Of a stretch of 64,000 nt of DNA, positions 40,709-48,609 are shown one piece after another. A model generated the notes under the pieces. It searched no databases. It saw only the letters and a program-made list of their open reading frames with translations, and was not told the origin of the DNA. Each line of letters begins with the position of its first letter. The stretch's first letter is position 1. The position numbers and the translations under genes are program-made. The stretch spans positions 2,108,001 through 2,172,000 of the forward strand of contig NZ_JARUBL010000001.1 of assembly GCF_029626155.1 (NCBI RefSeq), in the 5' to 3' direction. This stretch comes from Solwaraspora sp. WMMD1047. Lineage in GTDB: Bacteria; Actinomycetota; Actinomycetes; Mycobacteriales; Micromonosporaceae.

Positions 40709-41440
40709 CTACCCGAACAGGTAGCCGAACACCGCCGCGCCGACCCGCTGGTCGGTGACCTCGGTGTTGTTCGCCTCCTCCCGGGCGAACTTGACCGCCG
40801 TCTGCAGCTCGACCACCCGGTCCAGGATCTCGTTGACCCGCTTCGCCGGCAGCGCGCCGGAGAACTTCACCGTCGTCCAGTAGCCGACCGGCACGTCCTC
40901 GTAGTAGACCTCCACCTGGGCCGGGTGCTTCTCGGTCGCCTCCGCCTTGACGTGGTTGCGGGGCACCTTCCGGGTCCGGATGGTCCGCACCGGCTCGGTC
41001 CGCCAACTGTCGGTGGAGTCGTCCCGCAGCCACGACTCGGCGGCGTCCAGCACCGGCAGCTTCTTCACGAACGTGTGCAGGTCGACGAGCTGCTTCTCCA
41101 GGAACAGCAGGTACGAGACCGGCACGTCGGCCACGATGGTGCGCCCGTCGACCACCACGTCGGCGCGGGCCACACAGTTGGCCCAGTCCTTGGTGGCGGT
41201 CACGTCGAAGAGCCGGGTCAGGGTGGTCGAGACCTGCCGCAGGATCTCCTCGCCGTGGATCTGCACCCGGGTCGACTCGGGCGGCAACTGCTCGCCCTCC
41301 TCGTCCTTCGGCTGGTAGGTCCGCGAGATTCCCGACAGCGGGGCGGTCTTCTGCAGCGCGTGATGGGCCTCGGTCAGGTCCGCAAAGGACTTGCTCTTGA
41401 CGCCCTTCTCCACCGCGATGATCTGGTTGAGCTTCGGCAC
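40709..41440 (-). CDS. Conserved actinobacterial protein (DUF7873-like)
   Basis: A 243-residue soluble protein, highly conserved in Streptomyces and relatives as far as I recall, starting PKLNQIIAVEKGVKSKSF and containing GISRTYQPKDEEGEQLPPES, TKDWANCVARADVVVDG, VPRNHVKAEATEKHPAQVEVYYEDVPVGYWTTVKFSGALPA and a C-terminal DQRVGAAVFGYLFG. No catalytic motif is obvious; a small beta-rich domain with charged loops could bind nucleic acid. The GTG at 41440 follows GGGAGG. Its transcript points into the two tRNA-mimic RNAs with no promoter-sized gap, so they may be one transcription unit. Function unknown. Confidence 0.8.
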   Translation of the reverse strand: MPKLNQIIAVEKGVKSKSFADLTEAHHALQKTAPLSGISRTYQPKDEEGEQLPPESTRVQIHGEEILRQVSTTLTRLFDVTATKDWANCVARADVVVDGRTIVADVPVSYLLFLEKQLVDLHTFVKKLPVLDAAESWLRDDSTDSWRTEPVRTIRTRKVPRNHVKAEATEKHPAQVEVYYEDVPVGYWTTVKFSGALPAKRVNEILDRVVELQTAVKFAREEANNTEVTDQRVGAAVFGYLFG

Positions 41441-41523
41441 GATTCCTCCCTACGGCAGCCGGTACGGTAACACCCGGCTGCCGGCGTACCCCATCGGTTT
41501 TGTGCCGTTGGGGACCGCGTGGA

Positions 41524-42951
41524 TCAGCGGTTGAGCAGCGCGCGGAAGCCGGCGCGGACGTCGGCGTCGGAGGCGGCGACGTACACGTCCGCCGGCGGGC
41601 CGAAGTCGGTGTAGTACGTCGTGTAGTGGAGGACCCGCGGGCAGCTGGCGCCGCCGATCTGCACCTTGGTGTCGGCGACGAGCTTTCCGGTCCGCAGCTC
41701 GTAGACCTGCACCGGGATCGCCACCTTGTGGAAGGTGACGTAGGTGGGGAACTCCGGGAATCTCTTGTTCTCGTAGGGGCAGGTTCGGACGGCGGCGCCG
41801 TGGCTCTCCTCGCCCGCGCAGACCACCAGGACGGCCTGGGCGGCGTCGGTGGCCCGCCACGAGGCCGGCAGCCGGTTGGCGTACTCGTCGTTGCCGAAGA
41901 TCATCGCGCGGTTGCTGCCCTTACGGTACGGCGCGGCGGCGCGGTACCGCGCCGGCGAGGAGCAGTACTCGGGCTGGGTGCTGGTCGGCCCCTGCAGAAG
42001 GCTCCGCACGGTGGCCAGCTCGATGGCGACGGTGGCCCGTTCGACGCCGGCCGACGCGGTCGCCGTCAGCGCGTCGCCCGGATACTGGTCGAGCAGCTGC
42101 TGGTAGCGGCCGCGCGCCTGCGTCCAGTCCGCGGCGGCCATCAGCTCGTCCCCGCAGCCGGTGAGCGCGGCGGGCGCGGTCGGCGCGACCACGTCGGCCG
42201 ACCGGTCCAGCACGCTGCCGTCCGGCGGCCGCTGCCGCAGCCAGTCGGTGAGCGCGGCGAGCGCGCACGGTTCCGCCTTGGGCAGGCGCTCCAGGAAGCC
42301 GCCGAGGACCGCGTCGACCATCTGCTCGTGGCCGGGCAGCTCGGCCAGGACGCCGGCGAGCACGTCGAAGCCGGCCTGCAGTGCGAGGGTGTTGCCGGTC
42401 AACGCCGCGGTGAGGTTGGCCCCGCCCAGCTGCAACCGCCGGCACGCATCGCCGGTCCGCTCGCCGCGGACGGTCAGCGCAGCGTCGACCACCCGGTGTT
42501 CGGGCCGCACGCGGTCCAGGGCGGTGAGCGCCCGCGCGCAGTCGCCACTGCGGCGGGCGTCGGTGACGGCCCCTTCGATCCCGGCGGCGTCGAGGCGCAG
42601 CAGCCCCACGGCCAGCAGCACCGGGACGGCGACCCCGAGCGCGACCAGCCGCTGTCCGCGTACCGGTGACCGCTGCCCGCAGACGCGCCCGTCCGCCAGG
42701 AGGTAGCCGTGCCCGACCAGCGCCGCCCACCAGAGCAGCACGACGGTCTCCGACCACACCGAGCGGGCGACCGCGGTGTGGAACGTCACGAGCGCGACGG
42801 TGACCAGCCCGGTGACCGCGGCGAGCGGCCGCCGACCCAGTAGCAGATAGCCGGCGCCGAGCAGCGACGCGTTGCCGATCGCGACGGCCAACGGATCGCG
42901 GGCCCGCGCCGCGAGCGAGGGCTGCGGGATCGATCGATGCCAATAACCCAT
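41524..42951 (-). CDS. Membrane protein with extracytoplasmic helical-repeat domain, unknown function
   Basis: A 475-residue protein. Residues 20-120 contain about four hydrophobic segments (AIGNASLLGAGYLLLG, VTGLVTVALVTFH, WWAALVGHGYLLA, LVALGVAVPVLLAVGLL). The remainder is a soluble region of short helical repeats resembling TPRs, with several Cys pairs (for example CSSPARY and CAGEESHG), ending in a beta-rich domain. The ATG at 42951 has GGGAGGGG at a good distance. No enzyme motif is seen. Its stop is 83 bp before the start of the DUF7873-like gene on the same strand, so a shared function cannot be excluded. Confidence 0.6.
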   Translation of the reverse strand: MGYWHRSIPQPSLAARARDPLAVAIGNASLLGAGYLLLGRRPLAAVTGLVTVALVTFHTAVARSVWSETVVLLWWAALVGHGYLLADGRVCGQRSPVRGQRLVALGVAVPVLLAVGLLRLDAAGIEGAVTDARRSGDCARALTALDRVRPEHRVVDAALTVRGERTGDACRRLQLGGANLTAALTGNTLALQAGFDVLAGVLAELPGHEQMVDAVLGGFLERLPKAEPCALAALTDWLRQRPPDGSVLDRSADVVAPTAPAALTGCGDELMAAADWTQARGRYQQLLDQYPGDALTATASAGVERATVAIELATVRSLLQGPTSTQPEYCSSPARYRAAAPYRKGSNRAMIFGNDEYANRLPASWRATDAAQAVLVVCAGEESHGAAVRTCPYENKRFPEFPTYVTFHKVAIPVQVYELRTGKLVADTKVQIGGASCPRVLHYTTYYTDFGPPADVYVAASDADVRAGFRALLNR

Positions 42952-43100
42952 CTGATCCCCTCCCGGCACCGACCACGGCGCACCCGTCCCATGGTCGCCG
43001 CCGCACCGGCCCGGCGGGCCTGCGTGGCCGGATCAGGCCATCGCCGGGTTGCGGCCGCTGCCGTGCCGGACCAGGCCGTAGGGATCCAGCGGGGGTCAGC

Positions 43101-44018
43101 TCAGGCCGGCCGGTCGTCCACTGCGGGGCTGTCGCGGTGGAGCCAGGTGAGTAGGTCCGGCGGGGCGAGCGCCGCGGTGACGGCCAGGTAGTCGGCCAGT
43201 TCGGCGTCGGAGAGCAGGGTACGACCACCACCCGACCGCCCCCGGCGGAAGAAAGCCTCGGGGCTCTTGAGCACCCCCTGCGGGTCGGGGGCCAGCTCGC
43301 CGGCGCGGGCGCGCATCCGGTCGAAGGTGGCCGCCTCGACCAGGGTCGGCCACTGTTCGTCCGGCACGGTGATGTCCAGCCGGGCGGCGAGCCGGCGCAT
43401 CTGGCCGGGCAGGTCGGTGGAGAGGTCGTCGTAGTGCACCAGCAGCACGTTGGGTTCGTGCCGGCGGCGCCAGGCATCGCTCAGGTGCCACATCACCCCG
43501 GCCAGCGAGTCCAGCTCGGCGCGCGGGTCGGCGTTCTGGTGGATCCAGGAGAGCAGCCAGTCCCGCAGCGGCGGCCGTGGGCGGGGTGGCTGCGTCGGCT
43601 CGGGCTGACCGCTGAGTTGACGGATCCGGTCCCGGTCGAGGTTGGCGCCCTGGTGGTAGAGGGAGACCGCCATGTCCAGCGGGTGCCGGGCACCCACCAG
43701 GTAGCTGGCCCGGGGATCGAGCGGCAGGCCGTCGAGTGGGGTGTGGGTCTTGATGAAGCGGCGGTGCGACTGGGTTTCGAGCTGGGCGTAGACCTGGTCG
43801 CGGGGCAGCAGCAGCCAGTCCAGCCAGGGGGACAGTTCGGCCAGCGGGGCCGGCAGGGTCGGGCTCCGGAAGACCAGCAGGGCGCAGATCATCTGCAGCC
43901 AGGTGGTGCCGCTCTTGGAGCGGGTGCTGATGACGATGTCGCCGGGGCGGAACGGGAAGCCGGCCCACCGGCCGCTGTCCTCCTCCGGCGAGCGGTAGCG
44001 CACGAAGTCCTCGGACAT
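43101..44018 (-). CDS. PAPS-dependent sulfotransferase
   Basis: A 305-residue cytosolic sulfotransferase. STRSKSGTTWLQM is the 5'-phosphosulfate-binding loop (with the catalytic Lys), FIKTHTPLDGLP carries the conserved catalytic His, RHPLDMAVSLYHQ the 3'-phosphate-binding region, and FRRGRSGG near the end the RKGxxGDWK-like cofactor motif (here degenerate). It transfers sulfate from PAPS to an alcohol or amine. Two ATGs three codons apart (44018 and 44027) are possible and neither has a clear ribosome site. The acceptor is unknown. Confidence 0.85.
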   Translation of the reverse strand: MSEDFVRYRSPEEDSGRWAGFPFRPGDIVISTRSKSGTTWLQMICALLVFRSPTLPAPLAELSPWLDWLLLPRDQVYAQLETQSHRRFIKTHTPLDGLPLDPRASYLVGARHPLDMAVSLYHQGANLDRDRIRQLSGQPEPTQPPRPRPPLRDWLLSWIHQNADPRAELDSLAGVMWHLSDAWRRRHEPNVLLVHYDDLSTDLPGQMRRLAARLDITVPDEQWPTLVEAATFDRMRARAGELAPDPQGVLKSPEAFFRRGRSGGGRTLLSDAELADYLAVTAALAPPDLLTWLHRDSPAVDDRPA

Positions 44019-44095
44019 TGGCAGCATGGTAGCGATCGACGGGTGGGGCGGCGGCCCGTTTTCGCGGCCGCCGCCCCGCTCGTCGAGTCGCCGGC

Positions 44096-45418
44096 TCAGG
44101 GGCCGGTGTTGTTGAAGACCTCGATCTCGGCGAGGCCGACGTTGGCGGTGGAACCGCTGACGGCGGTGACCGTGAACTCGATGCTGGTCACGGTCTTCGT
44201 GGCGGGATAAATGATCTCGATCGGTCCGCCGCCGTTCTCCAGCGCGCCCACGGTGCTCACGGTGCCGTCACTGAGCCGGACCTGCGCGCCGGTGACCTGG
44301 TCGTACGGGTTGGGGCGGTCATAGAGCACGACCCGGCGGATCTGCCGCGGGCTGGACCAGGTGAGGGTGAGGGTGCTGTTCGCCCCGCCGGACACGGTCG
44401 CCCACTCGCGGGTGGAGTCGTCCGGCCAGCCGGAGACCACTCCGTCGATCGCCTTGGCCGCGAGCTGGCCGGTGCCGGCGTCCTGGTTGTTCGCCGTGGC
44501 GGTGGCGGTCCGCGCCAGGTTGGGGCCGAGGACCTGGTACTGCCGCTGCAGGAACGCCGGGTAGTCGTGGCCGGAGCAGGGCAGCCCGGTGCAGGCGCCG
44601 TCGTCGTACCAGCCGTAGGTGAAGAAGGCGTTCTGCTTGGCGGTGATGTCGGCCGACCCGAGGTTCACCGGGTAGTTCTTGATTTTGTAGTCGTGGTAGC
44701 CCACGAAGGTCGGCGATCCCGCGTACGCCTGCTCGGCGGCCTGTGCGAAGTAGGCGGTGGCGTGGTGGTCGCTGTGGTCGCCGTCGCCGAAACTGCCGGC
44801 GTGGTCCTGGGTGTTGACCTCGGTCGGCTGGTACGCGGACATCAGAGCGGCCAGCGTGTTGATCAGGCCAGTGCGGGTGTAGGTGGACGTGCCGGTGCCC
44901 AGCGAGTCCATCGCCACGTCGTCGAGCCAGAGCTTCTGCAGGCTCTGCCAACCGGTGTCGGGGTGGCCCGAACCGCCGGGGTAGCCGTCCGGCAGCCGCA
45001 GGAAGGCCAACGACACGGTCGGCTTGCCGACCAGGGTCGCCACCGGGATGGTCCGGCCGGCGATGCCGGCGTCGGCGGTGGTCCAGCTGTTCGCGACGCC
45101 GGCCATCTGGGCGTACGCCGCCTTGGCGCCGTTCTCCCGGCCTTCCCAGTAGGTCGCGTCCCGGCCCGCGTCGCCCGCGGTGACGAAGACGGTCCGGACG
45201 CAGCGGTTGGCCTGGATGTCGTGGATCAGGTCCGGGCTGAGGAAGAGCAGGTCGTCGTCCTGGTGGGCGACGACGTTCAGGATGGCGCCCTGCGGACAGT
45301 TCGGATTCGCCTCGGCGGGGTGCGGGTCACCGAGGGCCAGGGCGGCGGCGGCCAGTAGCGCGACGGCCAGCGGCCAGCGGGCCGACGAGCGCAATGATGG
45401 CAGGAAAAATCGACGCAC
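44096..45418 (-). CDS. Secreted PIG-L-family deacetylase with C-terminal carbohydrate-binding domain
   Basis: A 440-residue exported protein. The signal peptide spans about residues 1-37 (cleavage near AEA-NP). The PIG-L/LmbE domain follows with AHQDDDLLFLSPDL (zinc His and Asp), VFVTAGDAGRDATYW and DHSDHHATAYF, which holds the third zinc ligand. From about residue 295 comes an F5/8 type C (discoidin-like) module: ARTATATANNQDAGTGQLAAKAIDGV to the end. PIG-L enzymes remove acetyl from GlcNAc-containing substrates; the secreted form with a sugar-binding module probably acts on polysaccharide. It is transcribed away from the MazF-like gene. Confidence 0.88.
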   Translation of the reverse strand: MRRFFLPSLRSSARWPLAVALLAAAALALGDPHPAEANPNCPQGAILNVVAHQDDDLLFLSPDLIHDIQANRCVRTVFVTAGDAGRDATYWEGRENGAKAAYAQMAGVANSWTTADAGIAGRTIPVATLVGKPTVSLAFLRLPDGYPGGSGHPDTGWQSLQKLWLDDVAMDSLGTGTSTYTRTGLINTLAALMSAYQPTEVNTQDHAGSFGDGDHSDHHATAYFAQAAEQAYAGSPTFVGYHDYKIKNYPVNLGSADITAKQNAFFTYGWYDDGACTGLPCSGHDYPAFLQRQYQVLGPNLARTATATANNQDAGTGQLAAKAIDGVVSGWPDDSTREWATVSGGANSTLTLTWSSPRQIRRVVLYDRPNPYDQVTGAQVRLSDGTVSTVGALENGGGPIEIIYPATKTVTSIEFTVTAVSGSTANVGLAEIEVFNNTGP

Positions 45419-45533
45419 AGTTACCTCCCCGTAGCGGTAGCGTGTCTGTCCTTTCTAGCATGGACAGTGGTCCACCTGAACCCTGCGAACCGTCCCGTGA
45501 TCATCGGCGTCGAATCGGGGTAGGGTGCCGGCC

Positions 45534-46028
45534 GTGGCGAATCTTCTCCGGGACATGGCGGCCAAGGTCGGCCGGCTGACCCGACGCACCCCGGCCGGTA
45601 TCCCGACCCAGCGGCCCAGCCCCGCGCAGGTCGCCCGGCGGCGGCAGGTGGCGGCCCTGCAGCGCCGGCAGCTCTCGTACGCGCCGGAGCCGGACGGGCA
45701 GGCCGATCCCGGCGAAATCGTCTGGACCTGGGTGGCGTACGAGGACGACCCGCGGCAGGGCAAGGACCGACCGGTGCTGGTGGTCGGGCGCTCCAGCCGT
45801 ACCCTGTTCGGTCTGATGCTCTCCAGCCAGGGCGAGCGGCAGGGCCAGCGGCACTGGTTCGGACTCGGGCCGGGGGAGTGGGACCGGGAGAACCGGCCGA
45901 GCTGGGTCCGCCTCGACCGGGTCCTGACGATGCGGGAGGACAGCATCCGGCGCGAGGGCGCGGTGCTGGACCGGACCCGCTTCGACCGGATCGCGCAGGC
46001 GCTGCGCGCCGGGTACGGCTGGCGCTGA
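45534..46028 (+). CDS. PemK/MazF-fold protein
   Basis: A 164-residue protein with a basic helical N-terminal part (about 50 residues) and a MazF-type SH3-like barrel: DPGEIVWTWVAYEDDPRQGKDRPVLVVGRSSRTLFGLMLSS, then SWVRLDRVLTMREDSIRREGAVLDRTRFDRIAQAL. No antitoxin gene is adjacent, and the long N-terminus is unlike short MazF toxins, so it may be one of the stand-alone actinobacterial relatives. I prefer the GTG at 45534; another GTG lies at 45525. Confidence 0.75.
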   Translation: MANLLRDMAAKVGRLTRRTPAGIPTQRPSPAQVARRRQVAALQRRQLSYAPEPDGQADPGEIVWTWVAYEDDPRQGKDRPVLVVGRSSRTLFGLMLSSQGERQGQRHWFGLGPGEWDRENRPSWVRLDRVLTMREDSIRREGAVLDRTRFDRIAQALRAGYGWR

Positions 46029-46119
46029 CGCCGCGCCGCGGGGGGTAGTGCCAGCACCACCATGGAGTGTCGAGGTGCCGCCATGGTTCGGGGCGCCGGA
46101 TTTTCCTACCGTCGATGGC

Positions 46120-47301
46120 ATGTCTGACAACTCGATGCTCGCGCGGGCCGGCCGGTTCGTGGCCGTCGCCCTGCTGGCCGTCGCGCTGTTGCTGGTGCCC
46201 GGCGGCACCCGGGCCTGGGCCGGCGTCGACGGCCGACAGCGACACCTTCAGGCGGCCGTGGCGGAACTGCACCAACTGGGCGTCACCGGGGTCCAGGGGG
46301 CGGTGGCGGACGGCCGCCGCTACCGGGCCGCCCGGGCCGGCGTCGGCGACCTGACCACGGGCGCACCGGTGCCGAACGACGGCTACTTCCGGATGGGCAG
46401 CAACACCAAGACGTTCGCGGCGGTGATCGCGCTGCAACTGGTCGGGGAGGGGCGACTGCGGCTGACCGACCCGGTCGACCGCTGGCTGCCCGGGCTGGTG
46501 GCCGGCAACGGCTACGACGGCCGCCGGATCACGCTGCGCCACCTGCTGCAGCACACCAGCGGCATCTTCAACTACACCAACGACTTCCCGGCGCTGGCGT
46601 CGCCGGAGGCGTTCGAGGAGCACCGGTTCGACCACTACGACCCGGCCGACCTGGTGGCGATCGCGATGCGGCACCCGCCGTCGTTCGCGCCCGGCCAGGG
46701 CTGGGACTACTCGAACACCAACTACATCCTGGTCGGCATGATCATCGAGCGGGTCACCGGGGAGAGTTGGGCCCGACAGTTGCAGCGGCGGATCCTCGGG
46801 CCGCTGGGGCTGCGGGAGACCGCCACCCCCGGCGACCGGGCCACCCTGCCCGGCCCGCACGCCCGCGGCTACCAGCAGTACGTCCCGGACGGGCCGCTCG
46901 TCGACGTGACCGAGTTCAACCCCACCGCCGCCTGGACCGCCGGGGACCTGGTCACCACCCCGTCCGACCTGACCCGGTTCTGGCAGGCCCTGCTGTCGGG
47001 TCGGCTGCTGCGCCCGGCCCAGCAGGCGCAGCTGCGCCAGACCGTGCTGGCCGAGACGTTCCAGGGGCTGCTGCCCGGATCACGGTACGGCCTCGGGGTG
47101 ATGTGGTTGCCGGGGGAGTGCGGCGGGTTCTGGGGGCACGGCGGTGACGTGCCGGGGATGAGCACCGCCAACGGGGTGACCGATCGGGGTGATCGGGCGG
47201 TGGTCTTCTCACTGAGCACCCAGCTCGCCGGCCAGCCGTCCGAGACGGTGACGCTGCGGACCTTGGACCTGGTGGACGAGGAGCTCTGCGCGGGCCGCTG
47301 A
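46120..47301 (+). CDS. Secreted serine hydrolase (beta-lactamase/D-Ala-D-Ala carboxypeptidase family)
   Basis: A 393-residue exported class C-type enzyme. The hydrophobic N-terminus (FVAVALLAVALLLVPGG) is a signal peptide. SNTK (in RMGSNTKTFAA) is the SxxK motif, YSNTNY the YxN motif, and HGGDVPG the HxG motif at the C-terminal strand, so the active site is complete. It resembles DD-carboxypeptidases and related peptidases or esterases. The ATG at 46120 has no strong ribosome site. It may act in peptidoglycan trimming or on a secreted D-amino-acid peptide. Confidence 0.85.
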   Translation: MSDNSMLARAGRFVAVALLAVALLLVPGGTRAWAGVDGRQRHLQAAVAELHQLGVTGVQGAVADGRRYRAARAGVGDLTTGAPVPNDGYFRMGSNTKTFAAVIALQLVGEGRLRLTDPVDRWLPGLVAGNGYDGRRITLRHLLQHTSGIFNYTNDFPALASPEAFEEHRFDHYDPADLVAIAMRHPPSFAPGQGWDYSNTNYILVGMIIERVTGESWARQLQRRILGPLGLRETATPGDRATLPGPHARGYQQYVPDGPLVDVTEFNPTAAWTAGDLVTTPSDLTRFWQALLSGRLLRPAQQAQLRQTVLAETFQGLLPGSRYGLGVMWLPGECGGFWGHGGDVPGMSTANGVTDRGDRAVVFSLSTQLAGQPSETVTLRTLDLVDEELCAGR

Positions 47302-47416
47302 CGATCGCGACGGGTCCGGCACCACGGGGGCCGGACCCGTCGCCGTTACCGTCGAAAAGTGAGGATCTGCGCACTGTGCAATTGATCAGCGAATTGTTTG
47401 TTGCCATTTTCAGACC

Positions 47417-47449
47417 CGATCAATGGGATGGTTGCGCTGACATTGATCG
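47417..47449. promoter_or_regulatory. 9-bp inverted repeat upstream of the patatin/kinase pair
   Basis: CGATCAATG (47417-47425) and CATTGATCG (47441-47449) are perfect inverted copies separated by 15 bp, in an AT-richer stretch about 110 bp before the patatin gene. The spacing places like faces of the two arms close to two helical turns apart, as in a site for a dimeric regulator. I see no regulator gene next to it. Confidence 0.45.
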
Positions 47450-47556
47450 AATGGCAGCATCGACAGTCTCGGTTGCGATGCCGACTGGATCAGTTGAGAT
47501 GATTGCCGCCCCACGGCCACAGCACCGCCGACCAGGACGTGTTGAGGAGCGCGCAG

Positions 47557-48609
47557 ATGCAGTTCGACCTCGTGGAGGATGGGGCAAGCCCGTGGGACAG
47601 TAAACATCCGGTTCTCGAGATCCTTCGTCAGCGGCGGGCGACGAACAGTCGGCCCGGCTCACGCGCCGACGGTGACACGGCCAAGGTCGGTCTCGCTGTT
47701 GAGGGCGGCGGGATGCGGGGAGTTGTCTCCGCCGCAATGCTCGCCGCACTCGAAGATCGGGGCTTCGGCTATGCCTTCGATGCCGTCTACGGCTGCTCAT
47801 CCGGCTCCATCAACAGCGCCTACTTCCTCGCCGGAGGCACCTGGTATCCGGTGTCGATCTACTACGACGATCTGACGACCCGCCGGTTCATCAGTTTCAC
47901 CAGGGCATTCCGTGGCGGGAACGTTCTTGATCTCGACTATGCCTTCGGCGAGGTCGTCGAGATCATCAAGCCGCTGAACTACGATCGTGTCCTGGCGTCT
48001 CCGGTCCGACTGCATATCGCGATCACCGATGTCGAGGGGATCAGCACCCGGCTGATATCCGATTTCACGGATCGGGCTGATCTCAAAGCCGCGCTCCTCG
48101 CCTCCTCCTGGCTGCCGATCGCCGTTCGCGGCACGGCAACCTTCCGTGGCTGGCGGGCCCTTGACGGTGGTGTGGTCACCGCCCTGCCGTTCCGGTTGGC
48201 GCTGCTCGACGACTGCACCCACGTCCTCTCGTTGAGTACGCGTCCGATGCGGCCATCTGCCGGCCGGCTCAGCGTTCAGCACCACTACACCCACCGGTAC
48301 CTGGAGCGGATCAAGAAGGGTCTCGGATCGGCCTATCTCGAATCCGTCCGACAGCGGCACCGGGATCAACTGGACCTTGCCGTCCGGCGCGGCGGCCACC
48401 ACCCGCCGCCGTACGTGCTGGATCTCGCACCGTTGCCGGAGGACACCGAGGTCAAACGGCATGAACTGCGTTCGCATCTATTGATCAGTGCGGCCCGCCG
48501 GGCCTACTCCCTGATGTACTGCGCGGTTGAGGGGCGCCCGGTCGCCCTGCTCCGCGAGGGCCGGCTGCACTCGGTGCCGCGGCTGACCGTCGTGGATCCG
48601 TGTCCGTGA
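47557..48609 (+). CDS. Patatin-like phospholipase
   Basis: A 350-residue patatin. GGGMRG (residues 50-55) is the oxyanion hole, GCSSG (79-83) holds the nucleophile Ser81, and DGG (Asp203) completes the catalytic dyad, so the lipase should be active on acyl lipids. The ATG at 47557 has GAGGAG at -8. No signal peptide is present, so it acts from the cytosol. The gene overlaps the downstream membrane-kinase gene by 10 bp, so the two proteins are probably made in step and act together. Confidence 0.88.
   Translation: MQFDLVEDGASPWDSKHPVLEILRQRRATNSRPGSRADGDTAKVGLAVEGGGMRGVVSAAMLAALEDRGFGYAFDAVYGCSSGSINSAYFLAGGTWYPVSIYYDDLTTRRFISFTRAFRGGNVLDLDYAFGEVVEIIKPLNYDRVLASPVRLHIAITDVEGISTRLISDFTDRADLKAALLASSWLPIAVRGTATFRGWRALDGGVVTALPFRLALLDDCTHVLSLSTRPMRPSAGRLSVQHHYTHRYLERIKKGLGSAYLESVRQRHRDQLDLAVRRGGHHPPPYVLDLAPLPEDTEVKRHELRSHLLISAARRAYSLMYCAVEGRPVALLREGRLHSVPRLTVVDPCP

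Noticed and set aside
45534-46028. Complete MazEF toxin-antitoxin module
   Set aside because: Only the MazF-like protein is seen; no small antitoxin gene lies on either side.
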